A stretch of 64,000 nt of DNA from Halobacillus litoralis. Lineage in GTDB: Bacteria; Bacillota; Bacilli; Bacillales; Halobacillaceae. The stretch spans positions 124,001 through 188,000 of the forward strand of contig NZ_WMEW01000001.1 in assembly GCF_009856355.1 (NCBI RefSeq). Direction: 5' to 3'. The number at the start of each line of letters is the position of its first letter. Within the stretch, counting starts at the first letter, position 1. A program made the translations under genes and the position numbers. Below, in pieces: positions 54,443 through 64,000 of the stretch. Below the pieces are notes generated by a model. The model was not told the origin of the DNA and made no database searches. It worked only from the letters and a program-made list of their open reading frames with translations.

Positions 54443-55390
54443 TTATGATTTCCATATTTCCGCCAGCTTTTTTATATGAGCGGGCGTCGTTCTGCAGCAG
54501 CCACCAATAAGCCTTGCCCCATACTCGTACCAGATGCTGGACTGCTCATGAAAATCAAGACGGCTGGTGGATCCATGCCACGTTTTCGTTTCCGGATTAT
54601 AATCTTCCCCTGAGTTTGGATAGACGATGAGCGGCTTGGTCGAATAGCGCCCCAGCTCTTGTAAAGCCTCAGCCGCATGCTCCAGCGGCGCACAGTTCAC
54701 CCCGACCGCTGCCACCTGCCTGCTGCCCTCCAATGCTTCAGCGACCTCCTTAAGCGGAGTTCCTTCACTGATGGATTGACCATCCTTTAATGTAAAGGAA
54801 ATCCATGCAGTGGCGGACGGATACTCCTGCAAAATAGAACCAATCACCTTTGCTTCCTGTAGAGAAGGCAGCGTTTCAACCGCTAAAACGTCAGCACCGG
54901 CTTCAACAAGCGCCTGTATCCTTGGTTGATGAAAATCATATAAAACCTGATCCGTGACGCCGTAATGACCGGTATATTCCGAGCCATCCGCTAAATAAGC
55001 ACCATAGGGTCCGACAGAAGCGGCTGTAAGCGGCCTCGGCCTCTCTGGATTCTCCTTCCACACTACATCCCGTGCTTCACCGGCCAGGGTAACCGTTTTT
55101 CGAATAAGAGCGACCGCCTCTTCTTCCGATAACCCTCGTTTAGCGAAACCATCAATGGTCGCCTGGTAACTGGCGGTGATACTGATGTCTGCTCCAGCCC
55201 TGTAGTAGGAGGCATGGACAGCTTTGATCGCTTCCGGTTTTTCCAATAACACTTTCGCGGACCATAAAGGATCATCAAGGTCACATCCGTAGGATTCCAG
55301 TTCTGTTGCCAGAGCTCCATCCAGGAGAACAACCGATTGTTTTTCCAGGAGGGCTTCAATGGGATTGGATCGATTTTGTTTGTTGGACAT
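54443..55390 (-). CDS. mmuM: Homocysteine S-methyltransferase
   Basis: 315 residues. It methylates homocysteine from S-methylmethionine (or SAM), giving methionine. [11 protein letters not shown] opens the barrel; zinc ligands are the Cys of GVNCAP and the CC pair in IGGCCRTTP. It overlaps the permease gene by 35 bases and shares the SAM riboswitch upstream. GGGG at 6 bases before ATG 55390. Confidence 0.95.
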   Translation of the reverse strand: MSNKQNRSNPIEALLEKQSVVLLDGALATELESYGCDLDDPLWSAKVLLEKPEAIKAVHASYYRAGADISITASYQATIDGFAKRGLSEEEAVALIRKTVTLAGEARDVVWKENPERPRPLTAASVGPYGAYLADGSEYTGHYGVTDQVLYDFHQPRIQALVEAGADVLAVETLPSLQEAKVIGSILQEYPSATAWISFTLKDGQSISEGTPLKEVAEALEGSRQVAAVGVNCAPLEHAAEALQELGRYSTKPLIVYPNSGEDYNPETKTWHGSTSRLDFHEQSSIWYEYGARLIGGCCRTTPAHIKKLAEIWKS

Positions 55391-56765
55391 GCTTTATTCC
55401 CCTTTTCTTTTTCATAGATTCTCTCACATAATAAGCCGCATAGCAGAAGGCGATGAATGGAACTCCGCAGTACAAGGCGATCCGCTGGGCCGGATCAAAA
55501 GCGATGCCGATGCAGGAGGCCAGGCATAGAAGGAATGCCGCAATCGGAACCACCGGGTACCACGGAGCTTTGTAGGATAAGTCACCATCCTCTCCTCCTG
55601 CACGCCGGTGCGCCCGACGGAAAAGGAAGTGCGAAGCGCTGATGCTCATCCAGACGACCACAACCGCCAGCCCTGAGATCGATACCAGAACGATATAAAC
55701 CGTATCCGGGGCAATGACACTGGAAAGCAGCGCCAGACCGCCGCCAAGCATACTGAAGAGGATCGCTGTCAAGGGAACTCCCTTTTTTGTCAGCTTCGCA
55801 AACACAGGTGAGATGGTTTCCTTGTCCGCGAGTGACCACAGCATCCGGGCCGATGCGTATAATCCGGAGTTGGCCGCGGAAAGGATAGCGGTTAATATGA
55901 CAAAGTTCATGACATCAGCCGCATAAGGGATACCGATGCGGTCAAGGACAGCTACAAACGGACTTTCCACAACGCCCGCCGCCTCACTGGGAAGGAAGAT
56001 GGATAGAATGACAATCGTTCCAATGAAGAAAATGATCAGCCGTGCCACTGTTGTCCGAATTGCCGTCGGTATGTTTTTTGCTGGATCCTTCGTTTCCCCT
56101 GCTGCAATCCCGATCAATTCTGTACCGGAAAAAGCAAAATTGACCGCAAGCATCGTCATGAAAATGGCTGTTATTCCATTTGGAAACAAGCCTTCACTCG
56201 TAAGATTTGAAAAGAAGGGCGCCGGTTCTGACCCCGGCATCTGCATCCACCCAAAGGCGGCCCCAAATCCGATGATGATAAAAAGGATAATGGCTGCCAC
56301 TTTGACAGAGGAAAACCAAAATTCTGCCTCAGCAAAAAACTTCACGCTGAAGGCATTCAATCCAAAAATAAGAGCGGCAAACAACGCACTCCAAATCCAC
56401 ACACTTACATCGGGAAACCATCGCTGCATCAAGAGTCCGGCAGCAGTGAATTCCGACCCAAGAGCTACCGTCCACGTCAGCCAGTACAGCCATGCTACGG
56501 TAAAGCCTGTCCCCGGCCCTATGTAGTTATGAGCGTATGTATGAAAAGCCCCTGTTTCAGGGTTATGAACCGCCAGCTCTCCTAAGCAGAGCATAACCAG
56601 ATACACGACCAAAGCACCGATCAAATAGGCTAGGATCGTCCCGAACGGGCCGGCCTGCTGGATGGTGTACCCTGAGCTTAAAAACAGCCCCGTACCGATA
56701 ACTCCTCCCAGTGAAAGCATCACCAGGTGTCTCGTCTTCATTTCTCGTTTAAACTGATGTTCCAT
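55356..56765 (-). CDS. mmuP: S-methylmethionine / amino acid permease (APC family, MmuP-like)
   Basis: 469 residues, twelve predicted membrane segments. [28 protein letters not shown] is the APC family signature. Start ATG 56765 (MEHQFKREM) has GGGGGGAG 5 bases ahead; the frame extends to 56810 inside the riboswitch terminator, which rules the longer form out. The pairing with mmuM and the SAM riboswitch make S-methylmethionine or methionine the likely substrate. Confidence 0.9.
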   Translation of the reverse strand: MEHQFKREMKTRHLVMLSLGGVIGTGLFLSSGYTIQQAGPFGTILAYLIGALVVYLVMLCLGELAVHNPETGAFHTYAHNYIGPGTGFTVAWLYWLTWTVALGSEFTAAGLLMQRWFPDVSVWIWSALFAALIFGLNAFSVKFFAEAEFWFSSVKVAAIILFIIIGFGAAFGWMQMPGSEPAPFFSNLTSEGLFPNGITAIFMTMLAVNFAFSGTELIGIAAGETKDPAKNIPTAIRTTVARLIIFFIGTIVILSIFLPSEAAGVVESPFVAVLDRIGIPYAADVMNFVILTAILSAANSGLYASARMLWSLADKETISPVFAKLTKKGVPLTAILFSMLGGGLALLSSVIAPDTVYIVLVSISGLAVVVVWMSISASHFLFRRAHRRAGGEDGDLSYKAPWYPVVPIAAFLLCLASCIGIAFDPAQRIALYCGVPFIAFCYAAYYVRESMKKKRGIKHVQQTKSIQSH

Positions 56766-56799
56766 TCGTCTCCCCCCTTGTGATGGTGGGCAAACAATT

Positions 56800-56826
56800 A
56801 AAAAACGCACCCTTGAATGAGTGCGT
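56800..56826 (-). terminator. Riboswitch-controlled terminator of mmuPM
   Basis: On minus ACGCACTCATTCAAGGGTGCGT forms a hairpin followed by TTTTTTAATTG. It is the expression platform of the SAM riboswitch. Confidence 0.9.
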
Positions 56827-56853
56827 CAACTGACAAATAATAGATGGAAGTCT

Positions 56854-56954
56854 CTTATCGATCAGGATTGTTCACCCGCTGGAATTAGCACAGTATCTTC
56901 ACAGACCTGCTGCTGAGGCTTCCAAGGGCCAGTCCCTCCACCTCTCTGGATAAG
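56854..56954 (-). promoter_or_regulatory. SAM-I riboswitch (S-box) aptamer
   Basis: Read on minus it has the full S-box order: CTTATC (P1 5'), CAGAGAGGTGGAGGGACTGGCCC, GAAGCCTCAGCAGC, GTGCTAATTCCAGC and GATAAG (P1 3'). P1 and all four helices can be paired. With a terminator 28 bases downstream it turns mmuPM off when SAM is plentiful. Confidence 0.97.
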
Positions 56955-56967
56955 ATATTTTTTTATT

Positions 56968-56996
56968 ACTCTACTAGTCTCAACCATAATTGTCAA
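56968..56996 (-). promoter_or_regulatory. Sigma-A promoter of the mmuPM leader
   Basis: Minus strand -35 TTGACA (56991-56996), 17-base spacer, -10 TAGAGT (56968-56973), 14 bases before the aptamer. Confidence 0.8.
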
Positions 56997-57034
56997 TTTA
57001 TTTTCAATATTCTATCCTTCCTATCATCCAAATG

Positions 57035-57066
57035 AAAAGCCCCTGGTTCATAACCAGAGGCTTTTT
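57035..57066 (-). terminator. Terminator of the 5'-nucleotidase gene
   Basis: GCCCCTGGTT and AACCAGAGGC arms (one mismatch), with A4 before and T5 after; 11 bases past the stop. Confidence 0.88.
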
Positions 57067-57076
57067 ACTAATGTGC

Positions 57077-59554
57077 TTATTTCTGTTCCAATTGTTCTGC
57101 CACTTCATCGCTGACAGCATTTGTTCCGCCAAGAACCTGGAAGTTGTTGATCTCAAGCTTTCCAATCGTTTCTTTCGTGGATTCCGGCAGCTCATCCGGC
57201 TTAACGAGAAGCATGGATGCTTTTTCTTTAGCAGCCAGAACAGACCCGGCCAATGCATCAGCAAAATTCTGACCGTTGGCTATAAAGGTCTTCCCTTCCT
57301 GGACACTCAGCTGTTCGGCAATGGCAGTGGCCGTTTCATAGCGTGTATGCCCGCTGTAACGGGACGCATCAGGAAGCATCGCTTCGACCTCTTCAGAAAT
57401 CGCATTCGTTCCACCTACAACGATACTTTGATCGAAATCACCAAGAGCTGTTTTGGTGATGGATGGAAGCTCATCTGTTTTAGAAAGGAGAATCGGGTAC
57501 CCTTCCTTCGCCGCATAAGGAGCCACAGCAAGAGCATCCGGATAGTTGAAGCCATCCGCTACAATGACATTTTCAGGATTTCCATCCAGACGGGCGGCAA
57601 TATTGGCTGCTGTGTCAAAGCGGGTTTTCCCTGAAATCCGGTCTACATCGACACCCATTCCTGATAATTTGTACTTCACGTATTCAGAAACAGCACCGGT
57701 TCCACCAAGGATAATCGCTTTTTCAGCACCGAGGCGTTTGATTTCCGCAGCTACTTCGCTGTTCAGGTTTCCAGATTTAGTCAATAGAATCGGGGCATCT
57801 TCCTTATAGGCAAGAGGAGCACCGGCAAGAGCATCCGCAAACTCATCTCCACGTGCAATGACGACCGTATCGGCAGAATCCCAGCCTTTTTTGGAAATCT
57901 CAACGGCGGTTTGGTAACGATCCTCTCCGCTCACACGTTCCGTCGCTTTCTCAACGATGCGGGATTCTTCATCAGGAGAGACCGTGCCCTGCTCTTCCAG
58001 GTATTCATTGAACACTTCATAGTCTACAAAGAATAATTCTGTCATCTTCCCGGCATCTTTCGCTTCCTTGAATGTTTCATAACCGTCACCGCCATCAGCG
58101 ATATACGCATTCGTCGCTACTGTGTATTCCTTGTCCATATCAAGCGCTTCATACCCGGCATCTGTTTTCACTTTCACATCGACGATGCGGTCTTCAGGTT
58201 CCATGGACCGGTCAAAGGTATACTTCAACCCTGATACGTGGGCAAAGCGTCCGGCTGTATTTTCAATATCGCTGACTGCGTTCTCAAGAGCGTCCCATAT
58301 CTGTTCGCCGGTTAAATCAAGGGTTACGAGCGTATTGCCAAAAGGCATCGTCGTCAAGACTTCTCCCATGGAAATCGGTCCCTCATCAATGGAAGCACGA
58401 ATTCCTCCACCGTTCTGAATGGCGATCGAAGTGGATGGGACTTTCTGTTTGGCTTTCGCCAGCATCCCGTCAGCAATCAGGTTCCCGAGATTGGTTTCTC
58501 CCGTACGAACATCTTCGCGCTCACCATTAAGGAAGACGTCGGAATCCCCGACAATCTCCTGTTTGAGTTCATCAAGAGGCTTCTCCAGTTCAGCAAGCAG
58601 TTCGGCTGCTTCTTCATCGGATTCATACACATATTCTTCGTTTTCATCTTTTTCATCAACATCAATGAGTTTTCCGTCCCATTCCGTAAGAACACCTTCA
58701 TCATCGAAGGAAACTTCCAAATCACCGATGTATTTTCCGTATTCTTCTGCCTGGACGACAAGTGTCGGCTCACCCTCTTCGTTATAGACAAGCGGCTCCT
58801 CAAGCTTTGTATGGCTGTGAGATCCAACGACAACATCTACACCTTCCACTTTCTGAGCAAGCGTTTTGTCGTAGTTAACACCGAGGTGAGTCAGAGCGAC
58901 GATCTTATCGACACCTTCTCCTTCAAGCATCTTCACTGTATCTTCAGCCTTTTGGAGGTAATTTTCGAAATCAATGGTGTCCCCGGGATTGGCAAGGAAC
59001 TTCGTTTCTTCTGTCGTCAAACCGAATACCCCGACTTTTTCACCATCGACATCGATGACGGAAGCAGGATAGATATTTCCATTGTCCCCAGGCATGCCGA
59101 TTTCATCGTTGAACAGTCCGTTCAAGCGCTCATCCTGACTGTAGTCAATGTTGGCACTGACGATCGGGAATTCGGCTTGATCAATAAAATCAGCAAACAC
59201 AGACGGCCCGTCATCAAATTCATGGTTTCCTGGAACCATTGCATCATAATCGAGCATATTCATGAACTGGACGTCGGCAAGTCCTTTGTACTGATTGTAG
59301 AAAAGCGTACCTGAGAACACGTCCCCGGCGTCGAGAAGAATAGAGTTGTCACGGTCGGCACGGATCTGCTCGATGATCGTCACACGGCGCGGCACGTTCT
59401 CCAAGTGGGCATGCGTATCGTTCGTATGCATGATCGTTAAGTCAAAATCACCTTCCGCAGCTTTCACTTCCCCTCCGGGAATGGCCAGAGTCCCCAGCGC
59501 AATGGCACTTGTAACAGCGGCAGTAGCCAACACTTTCAGATTCAGGTTTTTCAT
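57077..59554 (-). CDS. Secreted 5'-nucleotidase with three CWB2 repeats
   Basis: 825 residues. Signal peptide (AIALGTLAIPGGEVKAAEG), metallophosphatase domain with IMHTNDTHAH, LDAGDVFSG, VPGNHEFDDG and GSHSHTKL, then the 5'-nucleotidase C-terminal domain with NGGGIRASIDEGP, MPFGNTLV and ADGGDGYETF. The last about 290 residues are three CWB2 repeats. It should release nucleosides and phosphate from extracellular nucleotides while held in the wall. Start ATG 59554, 10 bases after GGGGAG; the GTG at 59563 is too close. It follows the nuclease gene by 93 bases and could share its transcript. Confidence 0.94.
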   Translation of the reverse strand: MKNLNLKVLATAAVTSAIALGTLAIPGGEVKAAEGDFDLTIMHTNDTHAHLENVPRRVTIIEQIRADRDNSILLDAGDVFSGTLFYNQYKGLADVQFMNMLDYDAMVPGNHEFDDGPSVFADFIDQAEFPIVSANIDYSQDERLNGLFNDEIGMPGDNGNIYPASVIDVDGEKVGVFGLTTEETKFLANPGDTIDFENYLQKAEDTVKMLEGEGVDKIVALTHLGVNYDKTLAQKVEGVDVVVGSHSHTKLEEPLVYNEEGEPTLVVQAEEYGKYIGDLEVSFDDEGVLTEWDGKLIDVDEKDENEEYVYESDEEAAELLAELEKPLDELKQEIVGDSDVFLNGEREDVRTGETNLGNLIADGMLAKAKQKVPSTSIAIQNGGGIRASIDEGPISMGEVLTTMPFGNTLVTLDLTGEQIWDALENAVSDIENTAGRFAHVSGLKYTFDRSMEPEDRIVDVKVKTDAGYEALDMDKEYTVATNAYIADGGDGYETFKEAKDAGKMTELFFVDYEVFNEYLEEQGTVSPDEESRIVEKATERVSGEDRYQTAVEISKKGWDSADTVVIARGDEFADALAGAPLAYKEDAPILLTKSGNLNSEVAAEIKRLGAEKAIILGGTGAVSEYVKYKLSGMGVDVDRISGKTRFDTAANIAARLDGNPENVIVADGFNYPDALAVAPYAAKEGYPILLSKTDELPSITKTALGDFDQSIVVGGTNAISEEVEAMLPDASRYSGHTRYETATAIAEQLSVQEGKTFIANGQNFADALAGSVLAAKEKASMLLVKPDELPESTKETIGKLEINNFQVLGGTNAVSDEVAEQLEQK

Positions 59555-59647
59555 TTTCTTCACTCTCCCCTTTTATAAATCTCCGGCAGCCGGACCTGTC
59601 CTGCCTCAGCGGAGCAGATCCGGTGCTGGAGGAATAGATGGAACGTT

Positions 59648-62600
59648 TTAGTCCTGCAAATCATTCAGTACATCATCGCTTACGGCTTTTGTTCCACCAA
59701 GTACACGAAAGTCACGGTAATCCTTCGTATTGATGACCTCATCAATACTTTCCGGAATATCGTCCGGCTTCACTAAAAGCATAGGCGCATTGTATTTTGC
59801 AGCAAGTACAGAACCGGTCAAAGCGTCGGCAAAGTCACGTCCTGTAGAAACGAAAGCCGTCTTGGAATCTCTGGAAAGTCCGCCGGCAATCTTCGCTGCT
59901 GTGGCGTAGCGGTCGGCTCCACTGACGCGCATGGCGTCGGGAAGCTGATTCAAAACATCATCACTGACAGCTTTTGTTCCACCTGTAACAATCGTACTGT
60001 CCATACTTTTCAAGGCGCGCTTGGTTTCATCAGGTAATTCGTTCGTTTTAGTCAGAAGGATCGGGTATCCATTTTGAGCAGCATAGGAAGCCGCAGACAG
60101 AGCATCCGGATAATTTCTTCCGTCTGCTACGATCGCTTTATCCGGGCTGCCATCAAGACGGGCGGCAATGTTGGCCGCCGTCTCATAGCGGTCTTTTCCG
60201 TCAATACGCTCAACAGAAAGCCCCTGACCTTCCAGCTGATAGCGGACATAATCGGATACGGCACCGCCGCCGCCGAGAATGACAGCTTTTTCCGCACCCA
60301 GGCGGTTCAACTCTGTTTTGACTTCGGATGATAGTTTATTAGATTTTGTCAGGAGAATCGGGGCATCCAGCTTATACGCAAGCGGGGCTCCGGCCAGGGC
60401 GTCAGGGAATGAATCCCCGCGTGCAATGACGACCGTTTCCGACTGCTCCCAGCCTTGCTTTGAAACTTCAATGGCCGTTTGGTAACGATCGACGCCGGAG
60501 ATCCTTTCTGCTGTATCCGTGAAATCAATCTGTGCAAGCATGGGATCGTGGTCACTGGCGCGTCCTGCTTCTTCTGAGAAATCAGCATTAATATTCACAC
60601 TGTCGATAGCGGTACGCTCAGACAGATTATTCGTTACTAATATGTGGTCCAGCACCTGGGAGTTTCCTTGATAGTTGTAGGAATAACGTTCTTCTGCAGG
60701 AAGCTGCTCCACCATATTCGTCATGACATCGCCTTCAAGAGCATTGATGGGGCTGGAGAATTCAAAATCATTTAAATCACCCATGACGACGACGTTTGCA
60801 TCACTGACTTGATCGACTACTTTCTGGACGAAGCCATTCACGACTTCCGCCTGCTTCATCCGCTGGACTTCGCTGCCCAATTCAATGGGATGGCCGGCAC
60901 CGAACAAGGCGTCATCTCCGCCCTTGGAGTTAAAGTGGCTGGTTACGACAACGACTTTCTCCCCATTGAACTCGAATTCGGCCGCGAGTGGTTTACGGGA
61001 ATTATCGAAGGCTTCATTTTCCGGGTCAATCCTCCCAGGGTTCAGCGTCAATCCGTTTTTGTCCACATCCACCGCTGTTACAGCGTCACCTTTTTCTTTG
61101 TCAGGAAGTGACACTCTCTCCGGGTTGTAGATGAATCCGACACGGATGTTACCTCCCGGCTGACCACCATCCGTCTTATCCAACGGGGCGATATCCGTAA
61201 ACGCATAGGTCGGCCCGCCGGCATCCTCAATCGCTTGGATCAGCTTCTTGTAGGATTCGTCAGCCTCGACAGTACCATCATCGGTTGGACCGTTATTATC
61301 CTGGACTTCGACAAGTCCGATAATGTCAGGCTGGTTGAGGTTGTTCACCATCGATTCGGCAATACGGTCCACTTTTTCCTGGGAGGTTTCCGCTGAGAAG
61401 TTTTCCATATTGTACGTGGCGACATTCAGCTTATCCTCTTCGATCTGAAGGTCAGAGGTTTCACGTTCCGTCCCGCCATCTTTAACGGTTGGGAACTCTC
61501 CGGTCGTACGGATTTTGAAATTGCTGTAATCATATCCGACGACACCGGTGATCGACCCGTCCATTCGATCCCCTACAGTGACATCAACATCGTATCCATC
61601 GATATCCACAAGGACGCGCTCCGGGTTGTAATCATCAGGGGAAATCAGCAGACCGTCGGCGTCTGTAAGAAGCTGATCTTCACTTTTGTCCACATAAACA
61701 GCCACTTCATCGTACTTCGGCGGACCAGTGACCGTGGCATCTTTCAGTTCAACGACCATGCCTTCCAGACTTTCGTAAAAGTCAATCGCGTCCTCTTCAG
61801 CATCAAAGCTTGTCAAGCCGTCATCCTCAATATTCTCCGTCGGCTGGATGCGGTCCTCGCCGATGACCGTCGTATCCGGCAGCGTCTGATCAGAGGCAGT
61901 GATTTCAACAGCTGAGGCCGTGATCTGCGTCGTTAAAAGATCGTCCGCATCAGCATAGCCGTCTTCTCTCCATTCTTTCACCTGACCATTGACGTGGACA
62001 GCATCTCCAACGCTTACTTCTGAATTTCCGGCATACACGTAAATGCCTTCAGAGGTTGCCACTTCACTGTCAGGATCCTGGTCCTGCATATAGAATCCAT
62101 CGGTTCCATCCAGAGCGGTTACCACCCCGTCGACATTTTTCACGTTCATATCCTTATAAGGGGATTCATGAGCAGCCCCCTGGATATCATGAATATCTAC
62201 ATGATCAAGCGGTGCCAGCACTTCGTAGGAGAAATCCGCCGTTTCACTCACTTCCCCACTGTCTTTGATCACAACTGCTTTAATCGTGGTATCTTCCTTC
62301 AGTGTGATAGGACCAGTATAGACAGTACTTTCTTTTGTCGGCTCACTTCCATCCATCGTGTAGTAAATCGACGCATCCGGCTGGGCGGTGCGAAGTTCGA
62401 TTTCTGAACCTTCGACTACACGGCCTGAGGACGGGCTGGCAGCTACTGAGAAAATGGTTTCAACGATGTCGGCTTCTTCTCTTGGAACAAGGCGGTAATC
62501 ACCGTATGCGTATGTAACCACCCCTTCGACAAGTTCATACGTTTGACCGACTTCCATCTCCACGTCGGTTTTCGGAGAAATCAGGAACGTCCCATTCTCA

Positions 62601-63601
62601 TCTTCAGCCGTATAGTCCCCATACTGATTGACATCCGTAATCGTAATGTTCTGGACCTGCACATATTCACTTTCAACACTTTCCCCCTGATCAGAAGAGA
62701 AATCAGTGCTTGTCACAAGCTGGACAGCCGGCATTCCTTTGTCTTCAGTCGTTACGGTCACCTGATCCGCACTAGTCGCAATCTGCTGCAGGCCGTTATA
62801 CGCTCCAAAAGGGCCCTGTGCCGTCACTTCATCCCCAATAGAAGCATCCAGACCAGCGGCACGGACGACAATTCCTCCCGTATCATCCTGTATGTATAAG
62901 TTGGTTTGTCCGCCCTCTACAAAGGATGCTGTCACAATCCCCTGAACTTTGACCGTCGTCCCGTCTTCCACACTCCGGGCATCCTTGATCGTGCTTACAT
63001 CAACATCTGATAGGTCCGGGTATTTTCCTAAGTAAGAGAAGGTATCTTTGGCGTGGCTGTTGTACGAAGCGTCTACATCAACACTGTCTGATAGATCGGT
63101 ATCTCCAGTCAGCTGATCCGTTTTCCGGGTGAGTGTAACGTCTTTCGCAAAATCATCACTCAACCCGACTTGTCCGATGGAGTCAACGACCACCCCATCT
63201 TTTTTAAGAACAAGTGTGTCATTACCATTGAAGCCCATCGTCTGATCCTTGGTTATTTCATCCGCCACGTCGAGAATATCCGGTGACGCTTTCTCATTCG
63301 CGATGACATAGGTTTCACCGGCAGCCAGTGTGCCTTTCAGCTCGAAGGAATAGGCAGGATCTTTGGAACCACCATTATGGTTATCAAGCGTAAACGGACT
63401 AAGGTCTATATCCTTTTCCGTCCCATTGTACAGTTCCAGCGCTTTATTGTAGGAACCGCCTTCTACATATTCCGAAAACAACAGCGTATCTGCTGCAGGT
63501 GCTTCCGCTTTGACATTATAAGCGGGTCCGGCAAACATCCCCAGCACCATAGAACTTACAACAACTAAACGAACCCCTTTGACGAGGCCTTTCTTTTTCA
63601 T
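59648..63601 (-). CDS. Very large secreted nuclease (LTD, OB folds, EEP nuclease) with three CWB2 repeats
   Basis: 1317 residues. Order: signal peptide (ends near YNVKAEA); lamin-tail domain (about 40-145, LLFSEYVEGGSYNKALELYN); OB-fold domains of the YhcR type (about 190-375); a chitobiase-C-like segment (DASIYYTMDGSEPT); more OB folds to about 700; an endonuclease/exonuclease/phosphatase domain with ATYNMENF, GLVEVQDNNG, VTSHFNSKGG, VVMGDLNDF and ASDHDPM; three CWB2 repeats at about 1020-1317. The EEP catalytic residues are complete. It probably degrades extracellular DNA or RNA in the wall, feeding the 5'-nucleotidase next door. Start ATG 63601 after GGGGAGG. A TATAAT lies at 63649-63654. 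Confidence 0.93.
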   Translation of the reverse strand: MKKKGLVKGVRLVVVSSMVLGMFAGPAYNVKAEAPAADTLLFSEYVEGGSYNKALELYNGTEKDIDLSPFTLDNHNGGSKDPAYSFELKGTLAAGETYVIANEKASPDILDVADEITKDQTMGFNGNDTLVLKKDGVVVDSIGQVGLSDDFAKDVTLTRKTDQLTGDTDLSDSVDVDASYNSHAKDTFSYLGKYPDLSDVDVSTIKDARSVEDGTTVKVQGIVTASFVEGGQTNLYIQDDTGGIVVRAAGLDASIGDEVTAQGPFGAYNGLQQIATSADQVTVTTEDKGMPAVQLVTSTDFSSDQGESVESEYVQVQNITITDVNQYGDYTAEDENGTFLISPKTDVEMEVGQTYELVEGVVTYAYGDYRLVPREEADIVETIFSVAASPSSGRVVEGSEIELRTAQPDASIYYTMDGSEPTKESTVYTGPITLKEDTTIKAVVIKDSGEVSETADFSYEVLAPLDHVDIHDIQGAAHESPYKDMNVKNVDGVVTALDGTDGFYMQDQDPDSEVATSEGIYVYAGNSEVSVGDAVHVNGQVKEWREDGYADADDLLTTQITASAVEITASDQTLPDTTVIGEDRIQPTENIEDDGLTSFDAEEDAIDFYESLEGMVVELKDATVTGPPKYDEVAVYVDKSEDQLLTDADGLLISPDDYNPERVLVDIDGYDVDVTVGDRMDGSITGVVGYDYSNFKIRTTGEFPTVKDGGTERETSDLQIEEDKLNVATYNMENFSAETSQEKVDRIAESMVNNLNQPDIIGLVEVQDNNGPTDDGTVEADESYKKLIQAIEDAGGPTYAFTDIAPLDKTDGGQPGGNIRVGFIYNPERVSLPDKEKGDAVTAVDVDKNGLTLNPGRIDPENEAFDNSRKPLAAEFEFNGEKVVVVTSHFNSKGGDDALFGAGHPIELGSEVQRMKQAEVVNGFVQKVVDQVSDANVVVMGDLNDFEFSSPINALEGDVMTNMVEQLPAEERYSYNYQGNSQVLDHILVTNNLSERTAIDSVNINADFSEEAGRASDHDPMLAQIDFTDTAERISGVDRYQTAIEVSKQGWEQSETVVIARGDSFPDALAGAPLAYKLDAPILLTKSNKLSSEVKTELNRLGAEKAVILGGGGAVSDYVRYQLEGQGLSVERIDGKDRYETAANIAARLDGSPDKAIVADGRNYPDALSAASYAAQNGYPILLTKTNELPDETKRALKSMDSTIVTGGTKAVSDDVLNQLPDAMRVSGADRYATAAKIAGGLSRDSKTAFVSTGRDFADALTGSVLAAKYNAPMLLVKPDDIPESIDEVINTKDYRDFRVLGGTKAVSDDVLNDLQD

Positions 63602-63749
63602 TTGTGGTCCTCCCCGATATTTAATGACACGATACACCAACATCCCCCATTATAAAGCATTCATTGTTTGATTTGTGTAAATAGTATTAATATTAGACAA
63701 ATAATATGTATCCGTTTACAATAAAGAGAATAGATACCTGTCCACAACA

Positions 63750-63777
63750 AAAGCCCGGCGTATCAGCCGGGCTTTTC
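63750..63777. terminator. Intrinsic terminator at the right edge
   Basis: AAAAGCCCGG and CCGGGCTTTT pair perfectly around CGTATCAG. It probably ends a minus-strand gene that lies beyond the window. Confidence 0.85.
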
Positions 63778-63834
63778 AGCTTGTAGAGAAACCCCTGTTT
63801 CTTTGCAAGTTTTTTTCTTTCTTACCATCAGGAG

Positions 63835-63945
63835 CGTAAGCCCCTTCCCTTTCCGTAGACGATCGCTCAAGCATCCTGGACAAGCGAGCTGAGGGCGTGC
63901 CCGCGGCAAGCATCCGCCGATAAGCGGAATGTGAACCTTTACACG
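63835..63945. repeat. Dispersed intergenic repeat candidate, copy B
   Basis: CCTTTCCG, GCGAGCTGAGG and CCGCCGATAAGCGGAATGTGAACC appear in the same order as in 18905-18995. Non-coding at both places. Confidence 0.45.
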
Positions 63946-64000
63946 ACAAATGGAACTCTAACTGATTAACAAAGGCTTTTGTTTTTATAAAGAGGATAAG

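Larger units (their letters stand above)
63644..64000. other. Right-edge intergenic region
   Basis: No gene is supported in the last 357 bases. It contains a possible -10 (TATAAT on minus, 63649-63654) for the nuclease gene, a strong terminator, and a dispersed-repeat candidate. Confidence 0.65.

Overview
The window looks like chromosomal DNA of a Bacillaceae member, probably a moderately halophilic one of the Halobacillus, Salimicrobium or Thalassobacillus type. The grounds are strong AGGAGG ribosome sites, sigma-A promoters, cre and S-box control, a pgs/cap poly-gamma-glutamate locus, Gram-positive surface proteins with CWB2 wall-binding repeats, and acidic secreted proteins. The genus is inferred, not proven. 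I saw no rRNA, tRNA, CRISPR array, prophage or intact transposase.

Layout. (1) 1-11.3 kb, minus strand: an acyl-CoA catabolic regulon with livM (cut by the window edge), livH, acyl-CoA ligase, SDR, thioesterase, TetR regulator, thiolase, SDR, acyl-CoA dehydrogenase, two half-size MaoC proteins, SDR and a second acyl-CoA dehydrogenase. Two matching palindromes (4542-4563 and 11277-11298) are likely TetR operators. (2) 11.5-14 kb: alpha/beta hydrolase, branched-chain aminotransferase and a DUF948 protein. (3) 14.1-18.8 kb: dhaM-dhaL-dhaK and glpK-glpF, with a cre-overlapped promoter and a leader terminator of the GlpP-controlled type. (4) 19.0-19.5 kb: a MITE-like nest of palindromic repeats. 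(5) 19.5-26.7 kb: two subtilases with C-terminal CWB2 triplets around a GNAT gene.

(6) 26.9-41.8 kb: exopolysaccharide region. It holds a CpsB/YwqE-like phosphatase homologue that has lost most metal ligands, a ydaL-ydaM-ydaJ-like operon with small leader ORFs, and a Wzx/Wzy-type operon (chain-length protein, BY-kinase homologue with broken ATP motifs, flippase, polymerase, two glycosyltransferases, initiating sugar transferase), plus a membrane-anchored beta-helix protein. GTTCT-N6-AGAAC boxes resembling SinR operators precede all three transcription units. (7) 41.9-45.4 kb: ABC exporter, LCP-family ligase and a frameshifted VanZ-like gene. (8) 45.4-52.2 kb: poly-gamma-glutamate locus, pgsB-pgsC-pgsA-pgsE, then a membrane-anchored gamma-glutamyltransferase and a four-domain NlpC/P60 protein with only one catalytic cysteine.

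(9) 52.4-57 kb: LtaS-type synthase and mmuP-mmuM behind a SAM-I riboswitch. (10) 57-63.6 kb: 5'-nucleotidase and an EEP nuclease, each with three CWB2 repeats. The last 360 bases hold a terminator and a dispersed-repeat candidate.

Taken together, most of the right two thirds is devoted to the cell surface: two separate polysaccharide systems, a polyglutamate system, teichoic-acid enzymes, and four wall-bound hydrolases that could digest extracellular protein and nucleic acid.
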